From Candidatus Epulonipiscium sp. (lineage in GTDB: Bacteria > Bacillota > Clostridia > Lachnospirales > Defluviitaleaceae): DNA of 64,000 nt. The position numbers and the translations under genes are program-made. A model generated the notes under the pieces. It did no database searches. It was not told where the DNA came from and worked only from the letters and a program-made list of their open reading frames with translations. Location: NCBI GenBank assembly GCA_012518815.1, contig JAAYRK010000003.1, forward strand, positions 1 through 64,000. Direction: 5' to 3'. Below, piece after piece: positions 27,578 through 35,975 of the stretch. Each line of letters begins with the position of its first letter. The stretch's first letter is position 1.

Positions 27578-29221
27578 TTAAGAATAACTGCTTGTCCTTA
27601 TATCAGCATTATCTTTATATAAAGTACAATATTTTATCTCTTCTCTTATATACATTGATGCCGTTCCAATAGTAACCTTAACTCCAGGATGAATAATATT
27701 AAATACCCTTACTCTTCCGTCATCTCTTTCTTCCATTAGGGGGTCTAATTCGGTAATTTCATTTTTAATACTCTTTAATCTGTCATTTAGAAACACCTTA
27801 GTACGAATTGACTTTAATAACATCTCTCTCTTTGCATCAGTTAGTTTATTTGCTTCTTGCAATTTATTTAATAAATCAATTGCTTGGTTAGTTTTAATTA
27901 TTTCTTTTTTGACATTGCTTAACTCATCTTTTAATTGCCTGTATCTTTCAACAATTGTAGGGTCAATACCAACTTCTATTTCAGTAGATGTTGCCATGTG
28001 AGAACCAATAACTTTAGCATTAACTTCTTTTCCAGCTCTAATAATACCTCCTACAATAAGACCTTTTTTACCTTCAACAATAACACTACCGCCGCACTTT
28101 ATTTTACTGTGCATTATTGCTTCACTGGTAATATTGCCAATTGCTTCAACGGTACTGTTTTCTATATATTTTGCTACAACATTTCCCATTGATTTTAGGA
28201 TTCCCTTGCTCATTCCTTGAATCCCTCTATATAAAACAATATCACCTTGGGCTTCTATATTAGCTCCTTCAACTACGCCATAAACTTCTACATTCCCTCC
28301 TGCTTTTATGGAAAAGCCTGTTAAAATATTGCCTTTTACAACTACATTACCGACAAAATCAATATTACCTATGGAATGGTCAACATTATGAGGAACTTCA
28401 TAGGTTTGATTTACGGTAACCTTATTATTTATTAAACTGGCTTGACCATCGATAGTTGATATTAAAGTCATTCCGTCTTCAGATATTTCAGTGTTTTTAC
28501 CTTTTGGAAGGGCTGGATTTTTTACTTTTGCAGGTAAAATTTCTTTTCCCAATACGTCTTTACCAGGGGTTCCAGGCTGAGCAGGTATTAAAGTAACTAA
28601 AGTTTGCCCCTTAGATACATTATTAATCAAATCTAAATTGCGAAAATCTACAGAACCATCTTCTAGTACTTTAGGTTTTATGTCTTTATTTGTATTAAAG
28701 TGAAATTCAAGCTTACCATGTTTACCTTCTATGGGTTTAAGTCCTTTGGCAATAACATACTTATAGTTATTCTTTCTTTCATTTAATGCTCTTTTCACTT
28801 CATCAGTATCAATCCCAAAATTAACACCTGCAGATTCAATCTCATAAATAACTTCTTCATAAGTTAGTAGTTTTCCGTTATTTTCAGGAGGAATAAAAGT
28901 AATTACTGCAAACATTTTATCTTTAGAAATGTTTACATGTACTTCTTCATCAAGTGGTTCCAATTCAACTTGATCCGAAATTAATATTTCCAACTTTTCT
29001 AAATTATTTACATCTTTAACAGCTTGTTTAATTTTTGTAAAATCATAATTGTTTACGTTTTTTTGCCTCAATCTAGTAATTATTTCTTCAATCCCTACAG
29101 GCTTCCCTTTACCCATTGGTCCGTGTAGTATAAGATAAAGGCCATCTTCTCTTAATTCAAAGTCAAAGAAACCATCATAATCAGGATATTTACTTTGTGG
29201 GAAGTTATTAGGATTATGCAT
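27578..29221 (-). CDS. fapA: FapA family flagellar assembly protein A (DUF342)
   Basis: A 547-residue member of the FapA/DUF342 family. The N-terminal half has the conserved FHFNTNKDIKPKVLEDGSVDFRNL region and PGTPGKDVLGKEI. The middle is a long beta-helix-like stretch of glycine-rich repeats (VVKGNILTGFSIKAGGNVEVYG, GANIEAQGDIVL and similar turns, about residues 290-410). A coiled coil (about 425-500) follows. The ATG at 29221 has AGGAGG upstream. It follows sigD by 12 bases. The biochemical role is not established; the name reflects genomic association with flagella and polar localisation factors. Confidence 0.88.
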   Translation of the reverse strand: MHNPNNFPQSKYPDYDGFFDFELREDGLYLILHGPMGKGKPVGIEEIITRLRQKNVNNYDFTKIKQAVKDVNNLEKLEILISDQVELEPLDEEVHVNISKDKMFAVITFIPPENNGKLLTYEEVIYEIESAGVNFGIDTDEVKRALNERKNNYKYVIAKGLKPIEGKHGKLEFHFNTNKDIKPKVLEDGSVDFRNLDLINNVSKGQTLVTLIPAQPGTPGKDVLGKEILPAKVKNPALPKGKNTEISEDGMTLISTIDGQASLINNKVTVNQTYEVPHNVDHSIGNIDFVGNVVVKGNILTGFSIKAGGNVEVYGVVEGANIEAQGDIVLYRGIQGMSKGILKSMGNVVAKYIENSTVEAIGNITSEAIMHSKIKCGGSVIVEGKKGLIVGGIIRAGKEVNAKVIGSHMATSTEIEVGIDPTIVERYRQLKDELSNVKKEIIKTNQAIDLLNKLQEANKLTDAKREMLLKSIRTKVFLNDRLKSIKNEITELDPLMEERDDGRVRVFNIIHPGVKVTIGTASMYIREEIKYCTLYKDNADIRTSSYS

Positions 29222-29233
29222 TAATATCCTCCT

Positions 29234-30001
29234 TTATAGTTCATACAATATTGTCTTATACTTTCCTAGCTTATTCTTTAAACGCATAATAGCTTTAGTA
29301 TGGAGTTGAGAAATTCTTGACTCGGAAACACCCATAATAGAACTAATTTCTTTTAAAGTTAACTCTTCGAAGTAATAAAGAATGAGTATTTTTTGTTCTC
29401 TTTCAGGTAATTTTTCGATTGATTCTTTAAGAAGGCTTTTCAATTCTTGTTTTTCAATATAAGATTCAGGTTGTTCACTTTCTGAGTTTTTTTCAGAATT
29501 AATACTATAATCATTATTTTGTTCAATATATTCATCTAAAGAAATTAGAGATATAAGATTTGTTTTTTTATAAATCTCATGTAATTCATCAATTGAAATG
29601 TTCATTTTTTGAGCTAATTCTTCGTCTGTAGCTGTCCTTCCTAATTCGCTTTCTAGCTCCATGATTGTTTTTTCAATTTCTTTATTTTTTTGTCTTAAAG
29701 ATCTGGGAACCCAATCTAATTTTCTGATATTATCTATAATTGCTCCTCTAATTCTTAAAGAAGCATAGGTTTCGAATTTTACCCCTTTTTTTAAATCAAA
29801 TTTGTCGATAGCATCAATTAATCCAAATACCCCATAACTAACTAAATCCTCATATTCAACATTTTGTCCTAGATAAATATTTAGCCTTCCTGCGACAAAT
29901 TTAACTAAAGGGGCATATTCAATAATAAGTTTATCTTTTATAGATGTTTCTTTAGTTGCCTCATACTGTTCCCATAGTATTTCAAGATTTTTATCAGACA
30001 T
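29234..30001 (-). CDS. sigD: RNA polymerase sigma factor for flagellar genes (FliA/SigD)
   Basis: Sigma-28-type factor that directs transcription of late flagellar, motor and autolysin genes. The 255 residues carry region 2 (YEDLVSYGVFGLIDAIDKFDL, then FETYASLRIRGAIIDNIRKLDWVPRS), region 3 (LGRTATDEELAQKMNI) and region 4 (LPEREQKILILYYFEELTLKEISSIMGVSESRISQLHTKA; each helix is readable). The ATG at 30001 has AGGAGG. A small hairpin (30012-30031) abuts this ribosome site. Near the operon's 3' end, its level would depend on transcription through about 30 kb, as in Bacillus. Confidence 0.97.
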   Translation of the reverse strand: MSDKNLEILWEQYEATKETSIKDKLIIEYAPLVKFVAGRLNIYLGQNVEYEDLVSYGVFGLIDAIDKFDLKKGVKFETYASLRIRGAIIDNIRKLDWVPRSLRQKNKEIEKTIMELESELGRTATDEELAQKMNISIDELHEIYKKTNLISLISLDEYIEQNNDYSINSEKNSESEQPESYIEKQELKSLLKESIEKLPEREQKILILYYFEELTLKEISSIMGVSESRISQLHTKAIMRLKNKLGKYKTILYEL

Positions 30002-30066
30002 ATAATTCCTCCTGAAACAAATTAATTTCAGTAGATTAATAAAATTATTCTTTAGTATTTATCTTA

Positions 30067-30396
30067 TTAATTAGTAGGATTAACTTTAGTAATTGCTTCA
30101 TTTTGAATATTGTTCTCCATTTCAGTATTATCGATTGTTTTCAAATCATCATCGATTTTAGTATCATCAATTAATTTAGTTTCACTTTTAGTATCAGGTT
30201 TATTAATTTTTTCATTAGATTCAGAATAAATATTTTGAATAATGCCTTTTAAAATATAGCCAATACAATAAAAAACAATAATAATAACTATTAGTTCTAT
30301 TAATATACTGCTAAAATGAGTTTTTCTTAATATACCGATACTTAAGTTTATTATAGCAGCAATTAAAGGGAGAATAATATCCAACTTTCTATCCAT
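30067..30396 (-). CDS. small membrane protein between cheD and sigD, unknown function
   Basis: A 109-residue protein with two hydrophobic segments (about residues 7-24 and 32-52, IILPLIAAIINLSIGI and LIELIVIIIVFYCIGYIL). A hydrophilic tail rich in D, K, T and N fills the second half. The ATG at 30396 has AGGTGAT 5-6 bases upstream, so it is translated. It lies 10 bases after cheD and 65 before sigD, in the same direction. I do not recognise a family, and there is no counterpart at this place in the Bacillus operon. Confidence 0.75.
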   Translation of the reverse strand: MDRKLDIILPLIAAIINLSIGILRKTHFSSILIELIVIIIVFYCIGYILKGIIQNIYSESNEKINKPDTKSETKLIDDTKIDDDLKTIDNTEMENNIQNEAITKVNPTN

Positions 30397-30406
30397 TTTA
30401 TATCAC

Positions 30407-30901
30407 CTAAATTTCTTTTATTCCATGTCCTATTGTTTTTATAAGTAGTTTCCCGTCTTCAGTATATAATTCAATTGTTCTACCGTAATTTTCACCAGTA
30501 TCAGAAGCAACAATTTTAATTCCTAATTTCTCTAATATACTATGGGCCGCAGCTATATTTCTATAGCCTATTCTCATTAATTCGTTAGTATTATTAAAAG
30601 CAAACATTTGTGCACCGCCAGCTAGTTTTGCAATAATCCGTTCCTTTACTGCTCCTAATTTAATCATTTCTTCAACTAATAAAACAGTAGCAGTATCAGC
30701 AAACTTAGCTTTATTAGAATTGTTTTTAATTTGAGTACTGTCGGGTAGCATTATATGAGCTAACCCCCCAACTCTTGATACTGGGTCATATAATGCTATC
30801 CCTACACAAGAACCTAACCCTAACGTGGTCAGAATATCTGGATATACTGCTGTATTCAAATCAGCCATCCCTACTTTAATAATTTCTTGAGTATTCATCA
30901 T
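30407..30901 (-). CDS. cheD: chemoreceptor glutamine deamidase CheD
   Basis: Deamidates glutamines of chemoreceptors and stimulates and is controlled by CheC. The 164 residues have the catalytic Cys in GLGSCVGIALYDP (residue 32) and the His in GGLAHIMLPDS (49). KLAGGAQMF and ASDTGENYGRTIELY are the later conserved parts. Its ATG overlaps the cheC stop as ATGA; a second ATG follows at once. The CheC/CheD pair is typical of Bacillus-type chemotaxis. Confidence 0.96.
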   Translation of the reverse strand: MMNTQEIIKVGMADLNTAVYPDILTTLGLGSCVGIALYDPVSRVGGLAHIMLPDSTQIKNNSNKAKFADTATVLLVEEMIKLGAVKERIIAKLAGGAQMFAFNNTNELMRIGYRNIAAAHSILEKLGIKIVASDTGENYGRTIELYTEDGKLLIKTIGHGIKEI

Positions 30902-31521
30902 ACACTAACCCCTAATGACGTTAATATTTTCTTAAAAGATTTTATATCAGGTATTAAAATAAAATACCCTACTACACGGTCTATACCTTCAGCAAATTCA
31001 GTTTCAATAAGTAAAACCTTATCTCCTACTTTTCCAAATTCAATTGCAGGAACACTAAGTATAGCTCCAGCCATATCGAAAGCTAAATGAGGTATAGATG
31101 GGACTATTGACAGATTTGTAAGTGCAGATAATGAAGATAAGTAAGAACCTGTTAATATATTTCCTATTTCACTTAGTGCAGAAATATCCATATCATTAAA
31201 TTCTGAAATATGATGTATATCTCTTCCCATTAAAATATTAACTAATACGTGAGCTGAACGTTGTTCAAGAACAAACATCATCATTCCTTCGACTTCACCA
31301 GAGACATCAAGTAATACACCAACCACAGGATTTTCAGGTCCTCCTAAAATATCGGCTAAATTTTTAAACTCTAAAATATTAACTTTAGGAACTTCCATAT
31401 CTACCTTTTTATTAATCAATTTAGACAAAGCTGTTGTTGCATTACCTGCTCCAATATTCCCAATTTCTTTTAAGACATCTAGGTGTATGGTGTTTAACAT
31501 ATCAATATCAACATTTTGCAT
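30898..31521 (-). CDS. cheC: CheY-P phosphatase CheC
   Basis: Dephosphorylates CheY-P and partners with CheD in adaptation. The 207 residues contain two copies of the phosphatase signature with E-x2-N: LKEIGNIGAGNATTALSKL (E19, N22) and ALSEIGNILTGSYLSSLSAL about 100 residues later. Both active sites look intact. The ATG at 31521 has GGGGTG upstream. It is separated from cheW by 89 bases that hold an 11-bp hairpin, and overlaps cheD. Confidence 0.96.
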   Translation of the reverse strand: MQNVDIDMLNTIHLDVLKEIGNIGAGNATTALSKLINKKVDMEVPKVNILEFKNLADILGGPENPVVGVLLDVSGEVEGMMMFVLEQRSAHVLVNILMGRDIHHISEFNDMDISALSEIGNILTGSYLSSLSALTNLSIVPSIPHLAFDMAGAILSVPAIEFGKVGDKVLLIETEFAEGIDRVVGYFILIPDIKSFKKILTSLGVSV

Positions 31522-31542
31522 TATTTCACCCCTTTAAATAGG

Positions 31543-31583
31543 GATAGATTTCCTTCCTAAAAATTTTAGTTTGGAAATCTATC
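31543..31583 (-). repeat. long hairpin between cheW and cheC
   Basis: GATAGATTTCC (31573-31583 on the minus strand) and GGAAATCTATC (31543-31553) form a perfect 11-bp stem; the loop contains a second stem, CTAAAA/TTTTAG (31557-31569). No U-run follows, and the cheC ribosome site lies about 20 bases further on. This argues for an mRNA-processing or stabilising element, not a terminator. Confidence 0.6.
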
Positions 31584-31610
31584 AAATAAAATTTAATTGT
31601 TATAATGTCA

Positions 31611-32087
31611 TTATAAAACTTCTACAGTATCTGCTGAAATAGAATCTATTAAATTTTTAATATTTAATAGAGTTACGATATTATTATTAACTTTTCCAAC
31701 ACCTTGTATAAAATTTAAATGAATGTCACTAGTAATCCCAGAAACTCCTTGGACATTTTCAATTGAGTCAGTAGAAAGTTGAAGAACTTCTTTAACTTCA
31801 TCTACAATCATACCTATTTGGCTATCATCAATTCTGACAATAATAATACGTGTATCATCAGTAAATTCATCTGCCTCTAAGTTAAACTTAAGCCTTAAGC
31901 TCATTACAGGAATAATTTCACCTCTAAGATTTATAACTCCTTTTATAAAAAAGGGAGCTTTAGGAACTCTGGTAATACTCAATACTCTTTCAATATTTTG
32001 CACATGCAAAATATCAATACCATATTCTTCACTTCCTAATTTAAACACTATAAATTGTTTAATTTCTTGATTAGAAACATTTTCCAT
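31611..32087 (-). CDS. cheW: chemotaxis coupling protein CheW
   Basis: SH3-fold adaptor linking chemoreceptors to CheA. The 158 residues include FKLGSEEYGIDILHVQNIERVLSITRVP, FIKGVINLRGEIIPVMSLRLKF and RIIIVRIDDSQIGMIVDEV, covering both beta-barrels; the segments are all present. The ATG at 32087 has GGGGGAG upstream. It follows cheA by 14 bases. It is a single-domain CheW without a receiver, so not CheV. Confidence 0.97.
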   Translation of the reverse strand: MENVSNQEIKQFIVFKLGSEEYGIDILHVQNIERVLSITRVPKAPFFIKGVINLRGEIIPVMSLRLKFNLEADEFTDDTRIIIVRIDDSQIGMIVDEVKEVLQLSTDSIENVQGVSGITSDIHLNFIQGVGKVNNNIVTLLNIKNLIDSISADTVEVL

Positions 32088-32101
32088 ATTATCTCCCCCA
32101 A

Positions 32102-34207
32102 TTATACTAAGGTATTAATATCTAAAATAAGAGCTACTTCCCCATCTCCTAAAATAGTTGCTCCAGCTATCATTTTTATTCCACTTAAGTATTTTCCGAG
32201 AGACTTAATTACTATTTCTTGTTGTCCTATTAAACCGTCTACAACGAAACCAACTTGTTTTTCACCTTTTTTAACAATTACAACTGTAATCATATCTCTT
32301 TGTTCTTTCTTAGGCACATCTAGGATATCTTCTAAATAAATTATGGGAATAAGTTGATTTCTAAGAAGTATAACTTCTTGTTTTTGAACATATTGTATGT
32401 CGGAAACATTTACATCTTCAATATTTTGAATTGTATTTAGAGGTATAGCATATTTTTCTTCACCTAATCTAACCATCAATGCTTGAATAATAGCTAATGT
32501 TAATGGAAGTCTAATAATAAACTTACTTCCTTTACCTAATTCTGACTTTACCTCTATATCTCCGCCAAGAGCTTCAATTTTAGTTTTTACTACGTCTAAG
32601 CCAACGCCTCTTCCAGATATATCAGATATATTTTCAGAGGTACTAAAGCTTGGTTTAAATAAGAGTTCTATAATGTCTTGGTCAGACATATTAGCTGCTC
32701 CATCATGAGTGATGGCACCTCTTTCAATAGCTTTTTGTTTAATTTTATTAACATTTATACCTTTTCCGTCATCTTCGACTTCTATTACTACATTATTACC
32801 ATCTTGATATGCCCTAAGATAAACATGTCCAACTTCTGGTTTCCCACTATTTATTCTTTCTTCTTTGGTCTCTAAACCATGATCGGCAGCATTTCTTAAT
32901 AAATGAATTAGGGGATCTCCGATTTCGTCAATAACTGTTCTGTCAAGCTCAGTATCTTCACCAGACATAATTAATTCAATTTCTTTGTCTAATTTTCTAG
33001 ATAAATCTCTAATCATTCTAGGGAAACGGTTAAATACTCTTTCTACAGGTACCATTCTTACTTTCATTACAGCATCGTGAAGACTGGTTGTAATTCTTTC
33101 AAGGTATTCAACTGCTTCATTGTAGTTTTGATTGGTTTTATCCCGTTCAATACCTTCTAGTCTTGTTTTAATGATGATCAATTCACTAACTAAATTCATT
33201 AAAGTATCTAATCTGTCAATATCAACTCTAACAGTTTTTCCAGCTTTGCGTTTTGTTTTAGAGCTAGCATCTCTATCATCAGAACCATTATCTAAATTTC
33301 TGTCTTGACTTATTTGTTCTTCAATTTCTACAGGTTTTTGTATCGCTTTTTGTTCTTGTGTTTCTGATAAAGCTATACCATCGCTTATTGTAACGTTTTT
33401 AATAATTACTTGGTCTACTTCTGCAATAGATAATAAATCTTTTTCAAATACTTCTTTTGAATCTTTAGAAATGACTATAACAGTAAAGTCAAATTCAAAT
33501 TTTTCGTCCTCAATATCTTCAACTTTAGGGGTTGATTTGATAATATCTCCATGACTTTCTAATGCTCTAAAAACGATAAAAGCCCGTGCTGATTTAAGAA
33601 CACAACCGTGATTTAAAAATATATGTACTTGATATACATTATAATTTCTAGCAAATGCTTCTTTTACTGCATTAGTTTCAAAATCAGTAAGTAAAGCATC
33701 TTTGATATCTATGGTTTCGCCGAAATCATCAGTAGAAGTTACTGAACCAATAGTATCTGTTGCTGGAGTTTCTATTTCACTTTCTTTAATATCCTTTGTT
33801 TCACTTTTTTCAGGTCCATTAAACTTGCCAGATAAGATATTAGTTAAATTATTAATTATATCACTATATTCCTCATTACCTTCTTTACCTGTGTTTGTAA
33901 TTTCATCTACATAACTTTCTAACGCATCTAAGCATTTAAAAAGCACATCTAATAAATTTGAATCAGCAACAATATGACCATTACGTATTTCAGAAAGCAC
34001 ATTTTCCATATTATGAGTTAAATTTTGCATTCTAGTGTAGCCCATGGTGCCAGACATGCCTTTTAAAGTATGTGCTACACGAAATACTTCGTTTAAAATA
34101 GGCATATTACCAGGTTCATTTTCTAATTGAAGTAATGATTCGTTTAAGCTTTGCAAATGTTCTTTCGATTCTTCAATAAATATCTCCAAATATTGACTCA
34201 TATCCAT
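32102..34207 (-). CDS. cheA: chemotaxis histidine kinase CheA
   Basis: Soluble kinase phosphorylating CheY and CheB. The 701 residues hold an HPt domain with the phosphoacceptor His46 in RVAHTLKGMSGTMG, a CheY/CheB-binding P2 domain (about 185-280), a short linker and the P3 dimerisation helices (TVRVDIDRLDTLMNLVSELI). The ATPase domain has an N box (LIHLLRNAADHGLE), EDDGKGIN and GRGVGLDVVK. A C-terminal CheW-like domain ends the protein. The start is the ATG at 34207, about 11 bases from GGAGG. It lies one base past the cheB stop region, within the che cluster. Confidence 0.97.
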   Translation of the reverse strand: MDMSQYLEIFIEESKEHLQSLNESLLQLENEPGNMPILNEVFRVAHTLKGMSGTMGYTRMQNLTHNMENVLSEIRNGHIVADSNLLDVLFKCLDALESYVDEITNTGKEGNEEYSDIINNLTNILSGKFNGPEKSETKDIKESEIETPATDTIGSVTSTDDFGETIDIKDALLTDFETNAVKEAFARNYNVYQVHIFLNHGCVLKSARAFIVFRALESHGDIIKSTPKVEDIEDEKFEFDFTVIVISKDSKEVFEKDLLSIAEVDQVIIKNVTISDGIALSETQEQKAIQKPVEIEEQISQDRNLDNGSDDRDASSKTKRKAGKTVRVDIDRLDTLMNLVSELIIIKTRLEGIERDKTNQNYNEAVEYLERITTSLHDAVMKVRMVPVERVFNRFPRMIRDLSRKLDKEIELIMSGEDTELDRTVIDEIGDPLIHLLRNAADHGLETKEERINSGKPEVGHVYLRAYQDGNNVVIEVEDDGKGINVNKIKQKAIERGAITHDGAANMSDQDIIELLFKPSFSTSENISDISGRGVGLDVVKTKIEALGGDIEVKSELGKGSKFIIRLPLTLAIIQALMVRLGEEKYAIPLNTIQNIEDVNVSDIQYVQKQEVILLRNQLIPIIYLEDILDVPKKEQRDMITVVIVKKGEKQVGFVVDGLIGQQEIVIKSLGKYLSGIKMIAGATILGDGEVALILDINTLV

Positions 34208-34208
34208 A

Positions 34209-35300
34209 CTAATGCACCTCCACTACTCTAATGATTTCCTTGGCGATTTTATTAATTGGTACGATTGCATCAGCAATGCCTTCATCTATTACTGCCTTTG
34301 GCATACCATAGATAACAGAAGTCTTTTCGTCTTGAGCAATAACATATGCATTATTATTAGACTTAAGTTTTTTCATACCTTCGCATCCGTCATTCCCCAT
34401 TCCAGTCATAATAACACCAATAATATCGTTGCTATTTATTTCTGAAAGAGAATTTAACATTACATTTACTGAAGGCCTATGTCCTGATACAGAAGGACTG
34501 CTTGACAACCTTATCCATAAATCATTTGAATAAGGCATTTTTTCAATTAAAATATGATAATTACCTGGTGCAATATATGCAACTCCAGGATGTAATACAT
34601 CTTTGTCTTCTGCTTCCTTAACCCTTATTTGACATATATTGTTCAATCGTTCTGCCAATGACTTTGTAAATCCAGAAGGCATATGTTGAACTATAACATA
34701 TGTTGCGGGCAAAGATTGGGGTAAATCTGGTAAGACTTCTTGTAATGCTCTAGGTCCACCTGTAGAAGTCCCTATGGCAACGATTTTTTTAATATTTGAG
34801 TTAACCGATTGTTCTTGCTTTTGCTCTTTTTTATCTTTTGGACTAATATCTTGGCTTGATTTGCTTGTACGCTTTTTATTATCAGATGGAAAATTTGATA
34901 TATTTGAAATCAATAGGATTCTTTTTATTATATCATCCCTGATTTCTTTTTCGTTCATTTTAAAAATATTACTTGGTTTAGTTATAAAATCAGCCGCACC
35001 TAATCCCAAAGCTCTGATTGTTGTATCTGCCCCCTCCTTTGTATAAGCACTGATAAGCAATACGGGTTTAGGATTTTCTTTCATAAGAATTTTAAGCATT
35101 TCAAGCCCGTCCATTTCTGGCATATCAACATCTAAAGTAATTACATCGGGGTCTAATTCTCTGACTTTTTCTAAACCTTCTTCACCATTTTTTGCCGTAC
35201 CAATTACAGTAAACCTATAATCACTATTAATTATATCAGAAATGACCCTTCTCATGAATGCAGAATCATCGACTACTAAGATTTTAATTTTTCTATTCAT
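34209..35300 (-). CDS. cheB: chemotaxis response regulator methylesterase CheB
   Basis: Removes methyl groups from and deamidates chemoreceptors when phosphorylated. From the ATG at 35300 there are 363 residues: a receiver domain (ILVVDDSAFMRRVI, phosphoacceptor Asp about residue 57 in TLDVDMPEMDG, SAYTKEGA), a linker rich in K, Q and S, and the esterase domain with AIGTSTGGP (catalytic Ser), VQHMPSGFT and IIGVIMTGMGNDG. An in-frame GTG at 35309 overlaps the preceding stop and is too close to AAAGGA. No cheR is present in the window, so the opposing methyltransferase must be encoded elsewhere. Confidence 0.96.
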   Translation of the reverse strand: MNRKIKILVVDDSAFMRRVISDIINSDYRFTVIGTAKNGEEGLEKVRELDPDVITLDVDMPEMDGLEMLKILMKENPKPVLLISAYTKEGADTTIRALGLGAADFITKPSNIFKMNEKEIRDDIIKRILLISNISNFPSDNKKRTSKSSQDISPKDKKEQKQEQSVNSNIKKIVAIGTSTGGPRALQEVLPDLPQSLPATYVIVQHMPSGFTKSLAERLNNICQIRVKEAEDKDVLHPGVAYIAPGNYHILIEKMPYSNDLWIRLSSSPSVSGHRPSVNVMLNSLSEINSNDIIGVIMTGMGNDGCEGMKKLKSNNNAYVIAQDEKTSVIYGMPKAVIDEGIADAIVPINKIAKEIIRVVEVH

Positions 35301-35305
35301 AGGAA

Positions 35306-35950
35306 TCACAATCCTTTTTCTTGCCTAACTCTTTTTCTTTGTTGCTCAAATATAAATTGAATAATTCTGTCCTGATCAGCTTTGTCTATATTATCAAACC
35401 TAACTCTATATTGATTTTTATATAATTCGACATTAGATTCTTCTCTATATAAGATTATACCTTCAACTTCAATATAATCATTTTCAATAGGAATTCTGAA
35501 TGTTATTTTACTTTTTACTTCTAAATCACTATTAGTTATAAATTTAATTCCGCCTCCGCTGATATCTTTTATAATGCCTTCATGCCAATGATCATTTAAC
35601 TTAAATTTAAATACTTGTACGCATCCATAACGAAAGAATTCCCGCCTTTGAATCTTTTCTAAAGAGGAAATTATTTCTACTTTAACAAGTTCTACAAGCC
35701 CTTTTCGAAAATTTCTCTTTGGACGTATTTTACAACTGTAAATGCCTTTGTTCGAATAAACTATGAGCATATAATCCCTATTAATTCTAAGAGGAATAAT
35801 TTGACCACCTACAATTGGAGTACCAAGGACTAAAATGTTTTTTTTGACAACTTCTTCTATTTGGCTGGTGTAGCAATAATTATTATTATTATCATCTAAA
35901 GTACATTCTTTAATTTCAACTTTAACTCCCGGTGAAAAAACATTTTTCAC
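35306..35950 (-). CDS. YcgR/PilZ-type c-di-GMP-binding flagellar brake protein
   Basis: A 214-residue protein with an N-terminal YcgR-like domain and a C-terminal PilZ domain. The c-di-GMP-binding residues are visible as QRREFFRYG (about residues 100-108, the RxxxR-type switch) and IIKDISGGGIKF (the DxSxxG motif). Members slow flagellar rotation by binding the motor when c-di-GMP is high. The start is GTG at 35950 with GGAGG 7 bases upstream. It sits between flhG and cheB and overlaps the possible cheB GTG start, which ties second-messenger control to the motility operon. Confidence 0.92.
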   Translation of the reverse strand: MKNVFSPGVKVEIKECTLDDNNNNYCYTSQIEEVVKKNILVLGTPIVGGQIIPLRINRDYMLIVYSNKGIYSCKIRPKRNFRKGLVELVKVEIISSLEKIQRREFFRYGCVQVFKFKLNDHWHEGIIKDISGGGIKFITNSDLEVKSKITFRIPIENDYIEVEGIILYREESNVELYKNQYRVRFDNIDKADQDRIIQFIFEQQRKRVRQEKGL

Positions 35951-35975
35951 TTAAGATCCTCCTTTGTTGAAATAA

